Assembly: GCF_900110835.1 (NCBI RefSeq)
Contig: NZ_FOJG01000001.1
Span: forward strand, 496,001-560,000
Direction: 5' to 3'
Origin: Chitinophaga arvensicola
Lineage (GTDB): Bacteria; Bacteroidota; Bacteroidia; Chitinophagales; Chitinophagaceae
DNA length: 64,000 nt
Shown here: piece after piece, positions 16,780 through 24,372 of the stretch
How the letters are laid out: every line of letters begins with the position of its first letter
Numbering within the stretch: position 1 is the first letter of the stretch
Made by a program: the position numbers and the translations under genes
The notes under the pieces: generated by a model
What the model saw: only the letters and a program-made list of their open reading frames with translations
Database searches by the model: none
Told to the model about the DNA's origin: nothing

Positions 16780-18126
16780 TTGAACATCTTGGGTATCCTT
16801 TCGGCAAGCAACGTATCCTATTTTTTACAAGCCAGCGCACCAATTGGCACCCCTAATGTGGTGGTATTCCTGCTTGTTATATTTATTCTACTACTGCTTA
16901 CCTTCATTGTTTCCGGTGCAGAGGTGGCTTTCTTTTCCCTGAATCACAAGGACCTGAATATGCTCAAAACCCGGCAGAATGCCTCCGGGAAACTGATCAC
17001 CAGACTATTGGAAAAGCCGAAATCACTCCTGGCATCCTTACAGATAGCAGGTATTCTGCTCATGATTGCCTTTATCATGATCACCAATTACCTGGTTACC
17101 CAGATGGAAGACCTGCAAACGCTGCCGGTAATATCCCTCCTTGTAAGGATTTCAGCCATCTGTCTCATTTTACTTTTCTTCGGACAAATATTACCAAGGG
17201 TTTGGGCCGCGCAAAACAATATCCGTTTTGCCACCTATTTCGCCTGGTTTGTGAGCGGTGTACATGCCACCATGGAACCCATCAGCGATTTCTTTGTAGG
17301 CCTCAGCAGCAGCATTGAAGACCGCTTCTTCCACCGTGGCAGCGGCCCGGTAAACTACCAGGAAATTGACCAGGCCATCGAAATGAGCGTGGACCCCACC
17401 GCCTCCCAGGAAGAGAAAAACATCCTGAAAGGCATCCTCAAATTCGGTAACATCACCGTAAAACAGATCATGCGCGGCCGCCTGGACGTAAATGGCGTGG
17501 AATACGACAGCTCCTTCGGAGATATCGTGAAAAGCGTAGCCGATCTGCATTATTCCCGTTTACCTGTATATAAGGACAACCTCGACAATATCGTGGGCGT
17601 TATCCATACCAAAGACCTCCTGCCTCACCTCGATAAAGGCAATACATTCGACTGGCACGAAGTAATGCGCCAGCCCTTCTTCGTACATGGTCATAAACTG
17701 ATCGAAGACCTGCTCTCCGAATTCCAGAGCAGACGCATGCACTTCGCCGTGGTAGTAGACGAATTTGGCGGAACCTCAGGTATTGTTACCCTGGAAGATA
17801 TTATGGAAGAGGTAATCGGCGATATCAAAGACGAATTTGACGAGGAAGAATTTAACTACAGCAAAGTAGACAACTTCACCTACGTGTTTGAAGGTAAAAC
17901 CATGCTGAACGACGTTTGCCGCATCATGAACATCTCCCCTGAAACCTTTGAAACCGTAAAAGGTGAAAGCGATTCCCTGGGTGGTCTTATACTGGAACTG
18001 GCCGGAAAATTTCCGGAAGAAAACAGCGTTATTAACTACAATAACTTTGATTTTACTGTACTGGAGGTCAATAAAATGAGGATCCAGAAAGTACAGGTAA
18101 CCATCAGGCCAGATGCCGCTGAATAA
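16780..18126 (+). CDS. gldE: Gliding motility-associated protein GldE (CBS/CorC family), TTG start
   Basis: GldE is a membrane protein linked to GldD in Bacteroidota gliding and type IX secretion. It belongs to the CNNM/CorC fold. In the 448-residue protein, an N-terminal DUF21 membrane region (helices about 27-45, 80-100 and 115-135) is followed by two CBS domains (from VKQIMRGRLDVNG; IVGVIHTKDLLP; FGGTSGIVTLEDIMEEVIGD) and a C-terminal CorC/HlyC domain (FPEENSVINYNNFDFTVLEV). The start must be TTG at 16780: an in-frame TGA is 18 bases upstream, and the first in-frame ATG, at residue 61, would delete the first membrane helix. Its end overlaps gldD. Confidence 0.88.
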   Translation: MNILGILSASNVSYFLQASAPIGTPNVVVFLLVIFILLLLTFIVSGAEVAFFSLNHKDLNMLKTRQNASGKLITRLLEKPKSLLASLQIAGILLMIAFIMITNYLVTQMEDLQTLPVISLLVRISAICLILLFFGQILPRVWAAQNNIRFATYFAWFVSGVHATMEPISDFFVGLSSSIEDRFFHRGSGPVNYQEIDQAIEMSVDPTASQEEKNILKGILKFGNITVKQIMRGRLDVNGVEYDSSFGDIVKSVADLHYSRLPVYKDNLDNIVGVIHTKDLLPHLDKGNTFDWHEVMRQPFFVHGHKLIEDLLSEFQSRRMHFAVVVDEFGGTSGIVTLEDIMEEVIGDIKDEFDEEEFNYSKVDNFTYVFEGKTMLNDVCRIMNISPETFETVKGESDSLGGLILELAGKFPEENSVINYNNFDFTVLEVNKMRIQKVQVTIRPDAAE

Positions 18127-18757
18127 GTATAACCGCCTGTTAAACAAGCACAAAATGCCAGCTATTAAAGGAAAGATACTCGCCCTGCTCACCGGGCTGA
18201 TACTCATATTTGCCGCCTGTGAAAACGTTTCTACACCAAAACCAAGAGGCTATTTCCATATAAAGTTTCCCGAAAGGAAATATCGCACCTTTGATTCGCC
18301 CGGATATCCTTACACATTTGAATATCCTGCATACGCCAATATCGTAAAGGATACTTCCTTCTTTGGCGCCGCTCCCGAAAATCCTTATTGGATCAATATC
18401 GACTTCCCTTCGCTGAACGGCAAGATCTATATGAGCTACAAAATCATCGGGCCAGGTAACAACAGCTTCCAGAAACTGGTGGATGATGCCTTTAAAATGA
18501 CTTATAAACATACCTATAAAGCCGAATACATCGACGAAAACGTGATCCATACACCCAATCACGTCAGTGGCACTTTCTATGAAGTAGGTGGTAACGCCGC
18601 CTCCTCCAAGCAATTCTTTGCCACAGACTCCGTCAACCACTTCCTCCGGGGCGCGCTTTACTTTGATGTTACCCCCAACGCAGACTCCCTCGCACCCGTT
18701 TATAAATTCCTGGAACAGGATATGTGGCATATGGTGGAAACCCTCCGCTGGAGATAA
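18113..18757 (+). CDS. gldD: Gliding motility lipoprotein GldD
   Basis: GldD is a lipoprotein needed for gliding in Flavobacterium, where it works with GldE. The signal peptide ends in a lipobox-like LILIFAAC, followed by the family signature PKPRGYFHIKFPERKYRTF and a beta-rich body. Two starts are possible: 18113, overlapping gldE by 14 bases, and 18155, which begins MPAIKGKILALL just before the signal core. The later one gives a more usual signal length. Overlap or close spacing shows translational coupling with gldE. The C-terminus (EQDMWHMVETLRWR) is complete. Confidence 0.9.
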   Translation: MPLNKYNRLLNKHKMPAIKGKILALLTGLILIFAACENVSTPKPRGYFHIKFPERKYRTFDSPGYPYTFEYPAYANIVKDTSFFGAAPENPYWINIDFPSLNGKIYMSYKIIGPGNNSFQKLVDDAFKMTYKHTYKAEYIDENVIHTPNHVSGTFYEVGGNAASSKQFFATDSVNHFLRGALYFDVTPNADSLAPVYKFLEQDMWHMVETLRWR

Positions 18758-18770
18758 GCCATGAATGCCG

Positions 18771-18778
18771 TAACTTTG
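18771..18778 (+). promoter_or_regulatory. -7 element of the DUF3109 gene
   Basis: TAACTTTG, an exact TAnnTTTG match, lies 50 bases before the start at 18829 and just after gldD. No -33 TTG was seen at suitable spacing. Confidence 0.4.
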
Positions 18779-18828
18779 TGGTCTTAAAGAAGGTCTGTGT
18801 ACCAACACAGACAAAAGACCGATTCCAG

Positions 18829-19398
18829 ATGATCATCATTGACGATAAATACATAAGTGACGAAATAATTGAAGAGCAGTTCGTATGCAATCTGTCTGCC
18901 TGCAAAGGCGCCTGTTGTGTTGCAGGTGACTGCGGCGCCCCCCTGGATAAAACAGAAGTTAAAACCCTGAAGAAAATTTATCCGAAAATTAAGTCTTACC
19001 TGCGGGAAGATGGTATCAAAGAAATAGAACACACTGGCACCAATACCATCGACGATGAATACGGATATGTAACGCCCATCGTTAACAAAGGCATTTGTGC
19101 CTATGCTACGATCGACGATCACGGCATAGTAGGCTGTGGTATTGAAAAGGCTTACAACGACGGCGTGGTTGATTTCAAAAAACCCGTTTCCTGTCACCTC
19201 TATCCTATCCGTATCAAAAAATACGAAACCTTTGAAGCAGTAAATTACGACCGTTGGGATGTTTGTAAACCTGCCTGTAAAAATGGAAAAACGCTGCAGG
19301 TTCCTGTATATCGTTTTCTAAAAGATGCACTGATCAGAAAATACGGCACGGAATTTTATGAAGTGCTGGATGAAATTGCACGCAAAGAACACCAGTAA
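18829..19398 (+). CDS. DUF3109 family cysteine-rich protein
   Basis: A cytoplasmic protein of 189 residues with an unusual number of ordered cysteines: CNLSACKGACCVAGDCGAPL near the N-terminus, then GIVGCGIEKAY, VSCHLYPIRI and DVCKPACKNG. This pattern fits the DUF3109 family and suggests bound metal or an iron-sulfur cluster, as in the related zinc/iron cluster (YkgJ-like) proteins. The start at 18829 (MIIIDDKYISDEIIEEQF) is preferred to the open frame from 18724 because the upstream part overlaps the end of gldD. No biochemical role is established. It lies between gldD and lutB on the same strand. Confidence 0.82.
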   Translation: MIIIDDKYISDEIIEEQFVCNLSACKGACCVAGDCGAPLDKTEVKTLKKIYPKIKSYLREDGIKEIEHTGTNTIDDEYGYVTPIVNKGICAYATIDDHGIVGCGIEKAYNDGVVDFKKPVSCHLYPIRIKKYETFEAVNYDRWDVCKPACKNGKTLQVPVYRFLKDALIRKYGTEFYEVLDEIARKEHQ

Positions 19399-19442
19399 TC
19401 AATTTCGGATAACTATCTTTAATCAGGAATACTCCTCGGCTT

Positions 19443-20816
19443 ATGCATCAAATAGCATCCAATTTTCTGGAAGAAAGTGAAAAAAAGGCGGCTGATCTGG
19501 GTCACCGGCAGACGATCAACTTCAATATAGGCAAGTATAATACAGCCGTAAAAGCAGGTAAACAGCAGTTCAACGATCTGGCTGGCGCCCGGGAGAGAGC
19601 TAAAAACATTAAGTGGAGAGCTATTGAGCACCTGGATAATCACCTGGAAGAATTTGAACAAAACTTTACCCGTCGCGGTGGAAAGGTCATCTGGGCCGAA
19701 ACAGCCGAACAGGTACAACAGGAAATACTGGCCATCTGCCGCGCCAAACAATGCAAAAGCATTGTAAAGAGCAAATCAATGGCCACAGAAGAAGTACATC
19801 TCAATGCCTTTATGGAAAGTAATGGCATTGAATGCGTGGAAACTGATCTTGGAGAGTATATACAACAACTGGATGGCGAACCACCCTATCATATTGTAAC
19901 ACCAGCGATGCATAAGAGTAAGGAAGATGTAGCCCGCCTGTTTGCCGAAAAACTTGGTACAGATCCCGGTCTTACTCCTGAACAACTTACGCTCGTGGCC
20001 CGCGAAAAATTACGTCATAAATACCTCGAAGCAGAAATAGGCATCACCGGAGCGAACTTTATCCTGGCAGATACCGGCTCTGTGGCGGTAACAGAAAATG
20101 AAGGCAATGCACGGTTAACCACTGCTTTTCCAAAAACACATATTGTACTGGTGGGTATTGAAAAGGTACTCCCTTCCATTGCAGACCTGGGCCTGTTCTG
20201 GCCTTTGCTGGCTACCTATGGTACCGGTCAGCAGGTAACTGCCTACAATAGTGTATTCAGTGGTCCCCGCCAGGAAGGAGAAGTAGATGGTCCGGAAGAG
20301 ATGTATGTGATCCTGATGGACAACGGCCGCACTAATATTCTCCAGGATACTACTGCACGTGAAAGTTTATACTGCATCCGTTGCGGCTCCTGCCTCAACG
20401 CCTGCCCCGTTTATAAGAATATTGGCGGGCATACTTATGCCGCCACCTACAGTGGTCCTATCGGCTCGGTGATTACTCCCCACCTGAAAGGAATGGATTC
20501 GTATATGCACCTGAGCTTCGCTTCTTCCCTCTGTGGTAATTGCACCGAAGTATGCCCCGTACGCATTAACCTGCATGAACTGCTGCTCCATAACCGCCAG
20601 AAAGCAGTGGAAGAAAATTACACTTCCGGTGGAGAGAAATTTGCCTGGTTTATGTGGAAACAGGGTTCTACCAGCCGCAAGATGATGAACATGGCCAGTG
20701 GCAAAATGAAAAATTTCCTGCTGCGACGCTTCTTCACAAAAAGCTGGGGCGACAACCGTGAATTACCGGTATTTGCTGCTAAGTCTTTTAACCAGCAATG
20801 GAAGGAGAGGAAATAA
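19443..20816 (+). CDS. lutB: Lactate utilization iron-sulfur protein LutB
   Basis: LutB is the iron-sulfur subunit of the LutABC L-lactate oxidase complex. The 457-residue protein has an N-terminal LUD domain (about residues 60-300, with ADTGSVAVTENEGNARL). It has two 4Fe-4S motifs, CIRCGSCLNACPVYKNIGG and CGNCTEVCPVRINLHEL, and a C-terminal tail typical of LutB. No lutA or lutC is next to it here: the DUF3109 gene precedes it and a convergent gene follows. They may be elsewhere in the genome. Its stop codon ends exactly where the convergent gene's stop begins, leaving no terminator space. Confidence 0.9.
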   Translation: MHQIASNFLEESEKKAADLGHRQTINFNIGKYNTAVKAGKQQFNDLAGARERAKNIKWRAIEHLDNHLEEFEQNFTRRGGKVIWAETAEQVQQEILAICRAKQCKSIVKSKSMATEEVHLNAFMESNGIECVETDLGEYIQQLDGEPPYHIVTPAMHKSKEDVARLFAEKLGTDPGLTPEQLTLVAREKLRHKYLEAEIGITGANFILADTGSVAVTENEGNARLTTAFPKTHIVLVGIEKVLPSIADLGLFWPLLATYGTGQQVTAYNSVFSGPRQEGEVDGPEEMYVILMDNGRTNILQDTTARESLYCIRCGSCLNACPVYKNIGGHTYAATYSGPIGSVITPHLKGMDSYMHLSFASSLCGNCTEVCPVRINLHELLLHNRQKAVEENYTSGGEKFAWFMWKQGSTSRKMMNMASGKMKNFLLRRFFTKSWGDNRELPVFAAKSFNQQWKERK

Positions 20817-22121
20817 CTACTTATTTTTTTCTACTGTAAACTTTACCCTGACTTTTACCCTGGTGGGTTTCCTGTCTGAAGCAGGGCTCCATGCCGGTCC
20901 ATGCTGGATGACCCGGATAGCTTCTGCATCACAGGCATCATTCAGATGACGGAGAATGCGGAAATCTTCCAGGCTGCCATCCGGCATAACGACAAAGGAT
21001 ACACGTACAGTACCATTGTATTTATTATCCGGGTTAATGGTCTTGGTTTTAAGATAGTTTTCAAAGGCGGTAAAACCATTTACCGGCGCGGGTTCCCGGT
21101 AAGCCATATCTTCACTGACATTCGCATTTCCAGACGATGTTTCAACAGCTACACCTGCTACCCTGCCCTGCAACAAACTGTCAAGCTGTGTAACAGGTTT
21201 ATTGGAAAAGGCCTTGTCACGCACTGTTGTTACAGCTCCCGTCACATCCTTTCTCTTCTTTGCACCGTATCCTACTATCACTACTTCGCTAAGGGCACTA
21301 TGCTGGCTATCCGGTGGATTCAAAGAAAAACTGTTTTTTCCTCTTATGACCAGCTTCGGTGAGGCGTTATTGGCGGCGGGAGTTGGCGAAGACACTACCA
21401 CCGGAGATTCTTCACGCAATGGTGGTCTTGCCGGTATTGGTATGGCAGGGGATAAATTGTCTTGTGCCGTCTTTTCATCCGACGTTGTTTTATCAGCAGC
21501 CAGCGCTTTATTCTGCAAAACCGTTTTCTCAGCGGAAGGTTCTTTGTCGTCAGAAAGCGCGTTATCCGTGCGAGCCCTCCTGTTATCGGCAGGTGTTTTG
21601 TCCGCTGCTTCTCCGGATAACGCGAAGGAGTTGATCTTACGTGCCTTTTTAGCAGCATCTTGCTCCTGCTCTGTATCTGCTACAGGAGCAGTTTCCGCGA
21701 ATTGGTTATTTTTTGTTTGGGGAGTGGCAGTATCTCCATGTTCGGAGAACACAGGCGCCGCTTCCGGCGTTTTCTGTACCCCTGCAATAGGCGTCTTTTG
21801 TTGCTGTTCCCACAGGAACCAGCCTGCAGAAAACATCAGCAACAGGATAGCTGCAGCAGCGGCCCAACGGTAATACATGGGCCGGATACGGGCCGGGCGG
21901 GTAGCAATACGATCCGAGAGTCTGGAAGCAAGTTCCTGCTGATGAACGGTTTGATCCGGCGTACGCACTGCATATCCTTCGATCGCATCAGCCAGGAACG
22001 GATCGTTCAGGGCCTGGCGCTCCAGGTCATGCATGGCTTTATCGTCCAGCTCTCCGGCCAGGTATTGGCGGATGAGCCCGGCGAGTTCTTCCGGTTTAAT
22101 ATGTGGCCGTTTATCAGTCAT
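20817..22121 (-). CDS. Anti-sigma-like membrane protein with SusC-plug segment and TonB C-terminal domain
   Basis: This is a 434-residue mosaic. Residues 1-80 resemble the cytoplasmic part of a Bacteroidota anti-sigma factor (ELAGLIRQYLAGELDDKAM), and one membrane helix follows at about 84-103. Residues 104-255 are low-complexity and rich in Ala, Asp, Lys and Thr. Residues 276-331 closely resemble the start of a SusC/RagA plug domain: LSEVVIVGYGAKKRKDVTG and LDSLLQGRVAGVAVE. Residues 345-430 match a TonB C-terminal domain (NGTVRVSFVVMPDGSLEDF). It overlaps the upstream ECF sigma gene by eight bases, so it is probably that sigma factor's regulator. Function of the plug and TonB parts is inferred only. 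Confidence 0.75.
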   Translation of the reverse strand: MTDKRPHIKPEELAGLIRQYLAGELDDKAMHDLERQALNDPFLADAIEGYAVRTPDQTVHQQELASRLSDRIATRPARIRPMYYRWAAAAAILLLMFSAGWFLWEQQQKTPIAGVQKTPEAAPVFSEHGDTATPQTKNNQFAETAPVADTEQEQDAAKKARKINSFALSGEAADKTPADNRRARTDNALSDDKEPSAEKTVLQNKALAADKTTSDEKTAQDNLSPAIPIPARPPLREESPVVVSSPTPAANNASPKLVIRGKNSFSLNPPDSQHSALSEVVIVGYGAKKRKDVTGAVTTVRDKAFSNKPVTQLDSLLQGRVAGVAVETSSGNANVSEDMAYREPAPVNGFTAFENYLKTKTINPDNKYNGTVRVSFVVMPDGSLEDFRILRHLNDACDAEAIRVIQHGPAWSPASDRKPTRVKVRVKFTVEKNK

Positions 22122-22695
22122 CTTGTTGCTCCATACATATTTTCAGGTTACGCTTTCCGTTCTGGATATAGCTTTTGACCTTATTCATTTCATACCCCGT
22201 AATAACACTCACTTCCCGGTAGCTTTTTTCCTGTAGATAGAAAAGATCTACACTACGTTTTTGCTCCTCCGGCAAGGTTTCCATGCATTTCTCCATGCTT
22301 TGGAGGTTATCTTCCAGGGATACTCCATTTTCATGATGCCCTATTTCTCCGTTTTCCACAACGGGGTGATCCTCATCAATAGATACCTGTCTGGATTCCT
22401 TATTTTTCATGGCCCGCAGCTTCATTAAGCAGTGATTGCGGGTCAGCACATGCAGCCAGCTCTTGAAATTCTGGACTTCATGTTGTTGCAGCTTGGTAAT
22501 TAACTCCTCAAAGATCTGCATTACTGCATCTTTACTGGCTTCCTCATCAAAATATTTCAGGCACACACCATATACCAGGTTCATATAGCGCTGGTAGAGG
22601 GCCGCAAGAAAATCCAGTTTGCCGGTAGCTTTAAACTCTCCGATTAACCAGGCATCATCTGCGTCGGGCATGATATTTTGTTGGATAAAAGACAT
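22114..22695 (-). CDS. ECF-type RNA polymerase sigma factor
   Basis: A 193-residue sigma-70 family protein with only regions 2 and 4. Region 2 spans about residues 25-95 (FLAALYQRYMNLVYGVCLKY to FKSWLHVLTRNHCLMKLRA). An acidic linker follows, then region 4 (LPEEQKRSVDLFYLQEKSY, REVSVITGYEMNKVKSYIQ). ECF factors direct polymerase to envelope- or nutrient-response promoters and are usually held by a co-encoded anti-sigma. Here the downstream gene, overlapping by eight bases, is the likely partner. No target promoter can be named. Confidence 0.9.
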   Translation of the reverse strand: MSFIQQNIMPDADDAWLIGEFKATGKLDFLAALYQRYMNLVYGVCLKYFDEEASKDAVMQIFEELITKLQQHEVQNFKSWLHVLTRNHCLMKLRAMKNKESRQVSIDEDHPVVENGEIGHHENGVSLEDNLQSMEKCMETLPEEQKRSVDLFYLQEKSYREVSVITGYEMNKVKSYIQNGKRNLKICMEQQDD

Positions 22696-22794
22696 CGGGT
22701 CGTTACCTGGGTAACCATTAAGCTTTTAGGATGATGTTGATTTACAAGTCAACAATACTATTATTTTTTTTCGAATATTATACGGCTAAAATAA

Positions 22795-22821
22795 GAAAGC
22801 ACCGGAAATTCCGGTGCTTTC
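22795..22821 (-). terminator. Terminator after purH
   Basis: GAAAGCACCGG / CCGGTGCTTTC forms a perfect hairpin with an AAATT loop. It lies 25 bases past the purH stop on the reverse strand. Confidence 0.85.
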
Positions 22822-22845
22822 TCTATAATATTCAGGAAACAACGA

Positions 22846-24360
22846 TTAGTGTCTGAAATGACGCATACCGGTCATTACCATTACCATGTCATGTGTTTTG
22901 CAGAATTCGATGGAGTCGTTATCTCTCATGGAGCCACCTGGCTGGATCACAGCGATGATACCGTGTTCGTGTGCAATGCTTACACAGTCATTGAAAGGGA
23001 AGAAAGCATCAGAAGCCATGGCTGCGCCTTTGAGGTCGAAGCTGAACTGGCCGGCTTTCTCAATAGCATGACGCAACGCATCGATGCGGGAGGTTTGTCC
23101 GCAACCTTTACCGATCAGTTGTTTGTCTTTCACCAGTGCAATCGCATTTGATTTCAGGTGTTTACAAACGATGTTGGCAAATTCCAGGTCAGATTTTTCT
23201 GCTGGTGTGGCGGGGCGGGCGCCTGCTTCCGTCCATTCTTTGTAGCTACCGTTATCGCTGTCCTGCAGTAATACACCGTTTAATACATTTTTGAACATGT
23301 ATTTGCTCTTTACGGGTTGTTTCTGTTCCAGGAGGATACGGTTTTTCTTTGCCTGCAGCACGGTCAGTGCATCAGCATCGAAGCCTGGTGCTATCAGGAT
23401 TTCGAAGAAGATTTCGCTGATAGATGCTGCTGTTGTTTTATCGATCACTTTGTTGGTTACCAGTACACCACCGAAAGCGCTTTCTTTGTCGCCGGCGAGT
23501 GCAGCTTCCCAGGCTTCTTTCAGCGTAGCGCGGGAGGCGATACCGCAAACGTTGGTATGTTTGATAACGGCAAAGGTAGTTTCTTCAAACTCCTGGATCA
23601 GCTGGCAGGCAGCATCTACATCCACCAGGTTGTTGAACGACAATTCCTTACCGTGTAATTTGTTGAAAACTTCGTCGAGGTTACCGTAGAAAACACCACG
23701 CTGATGCGGGTTTTCACCATAACGGTTTACCTGACCTTCCGGAACAGAGAGTTGGAAATTAACGCCAGGCTCGTTGTTCAGGAAGTATTGTGAGATGGCT
23801 ACATCATAGTGTGCACAAACTTCAAATGCTTTGGCAGCGAAGCCTCTGCGATCTTCAATGGTAGTAGCGCCATTGTTATCGGTCAGCACTTTTTCGAGGT
23901 CGGCGTACTGATCTTTGGAAGCTACAATCACCACATCCTTGTAGTTTTTGCCGGCTGCACGGATCAGGGAAACACCGCCAATATCAATTTTCTCAATAAT
24001 GGTTTGTTCTACAGTGGTGCTCTTTACTGTTTCTTCAAACGGATAGAGGTCTACGATTACCAGGTCAATTTCCGGGATCTGGTATTCTTTCAGTTGTTCC
24101 AGGTCCTGCGGATTATCGCGGCGGGCCAGAATACCACCAAATACTTTAGGATGCAGGGTTTTAACACGTCCGCCCAGAATGGAAGGGTAAGCAGTCAGGT
24201 CTTCCACCGCTACACATTTCACACCAAGGTCCTCAATAAATTTTTGGGTACCGCCGGTGGAATAGATGGTAACACCCTGTTCACCTAACTTTTTAACAAT
24301 GTTCTCCAGGTTATCTTTATAGAAAACGGAGATCAGCGCTGATTTAATTTGCTTTTGCAT
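22846..24360 (-). CDS. purH: Bifunctional AICAR transformylase/IMP cyclohydrolase
   Basis: PurH catalyses the last two steps of IMP synthesis, formylating AICAR and closing the ring. The N-terminal IMP cyclohydrolase domain has the MGS-like start (SALISVFYKDNLENIV, GVTIYSTGGTQKFIEDLG) and SILGGRVKTLHPKVFGGIL. The transformylase domain has the conserved RYGENPHQ segment, LSFNNLVDVDAA, FAVIKHTNVCG and the C-terminal ASDAFFPFNDCV and VIQPGGSMRDND. At 504 residues it is full length. It begins 12 bases after comEC on the same strand and is followed by a terminator. Confidence 0.97.
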   Translation of the reverse strand: MQKQIKSALISVFYKDNLENIVKKLGEQGVTIYSTGGTQKFIEDLGVKCVAVEDLTAYPSILGGRVKTLHPKVFGGILARRDNPQDLEQLKEYQIPEIDLVIVDLYPFEETVKSTTVEQTIIEKIDIGGVSLIRAAGKNYKDVVIVASKDQYADLEKVLTDNNGATTIEDRRGFAAKAFEVCAHYDVAISQYFLNNEPGVNFQLSVPEGQVNRYGENPHQRGVFYGNLDEVFNKLHGKELSFNNLVDVDAACQLIQEFEETTFAVIKHTNVCGIASRATLKEAWEAALAGDKESAFGGVLVTNKVIDKTTAASISEIFFEILIAPGFDADALTVLQAKKNRILLEQKQPVKSKYMFKNVLNGVLLQDSDNGSYKEWTEAGARPATPAEKSDLEFANIVCKHLKSNAIALVKDKQLIGKGCGQTSRIDALRHAIEKAGQFSFDLKGAAMASDAFFPFNDCVSIAHEHGIIAVIQPGGSMRDNDSIEFCKTHDMVMVMTGMRHFRH

Positions 24361-24372
24361 GAATGGAAAACA

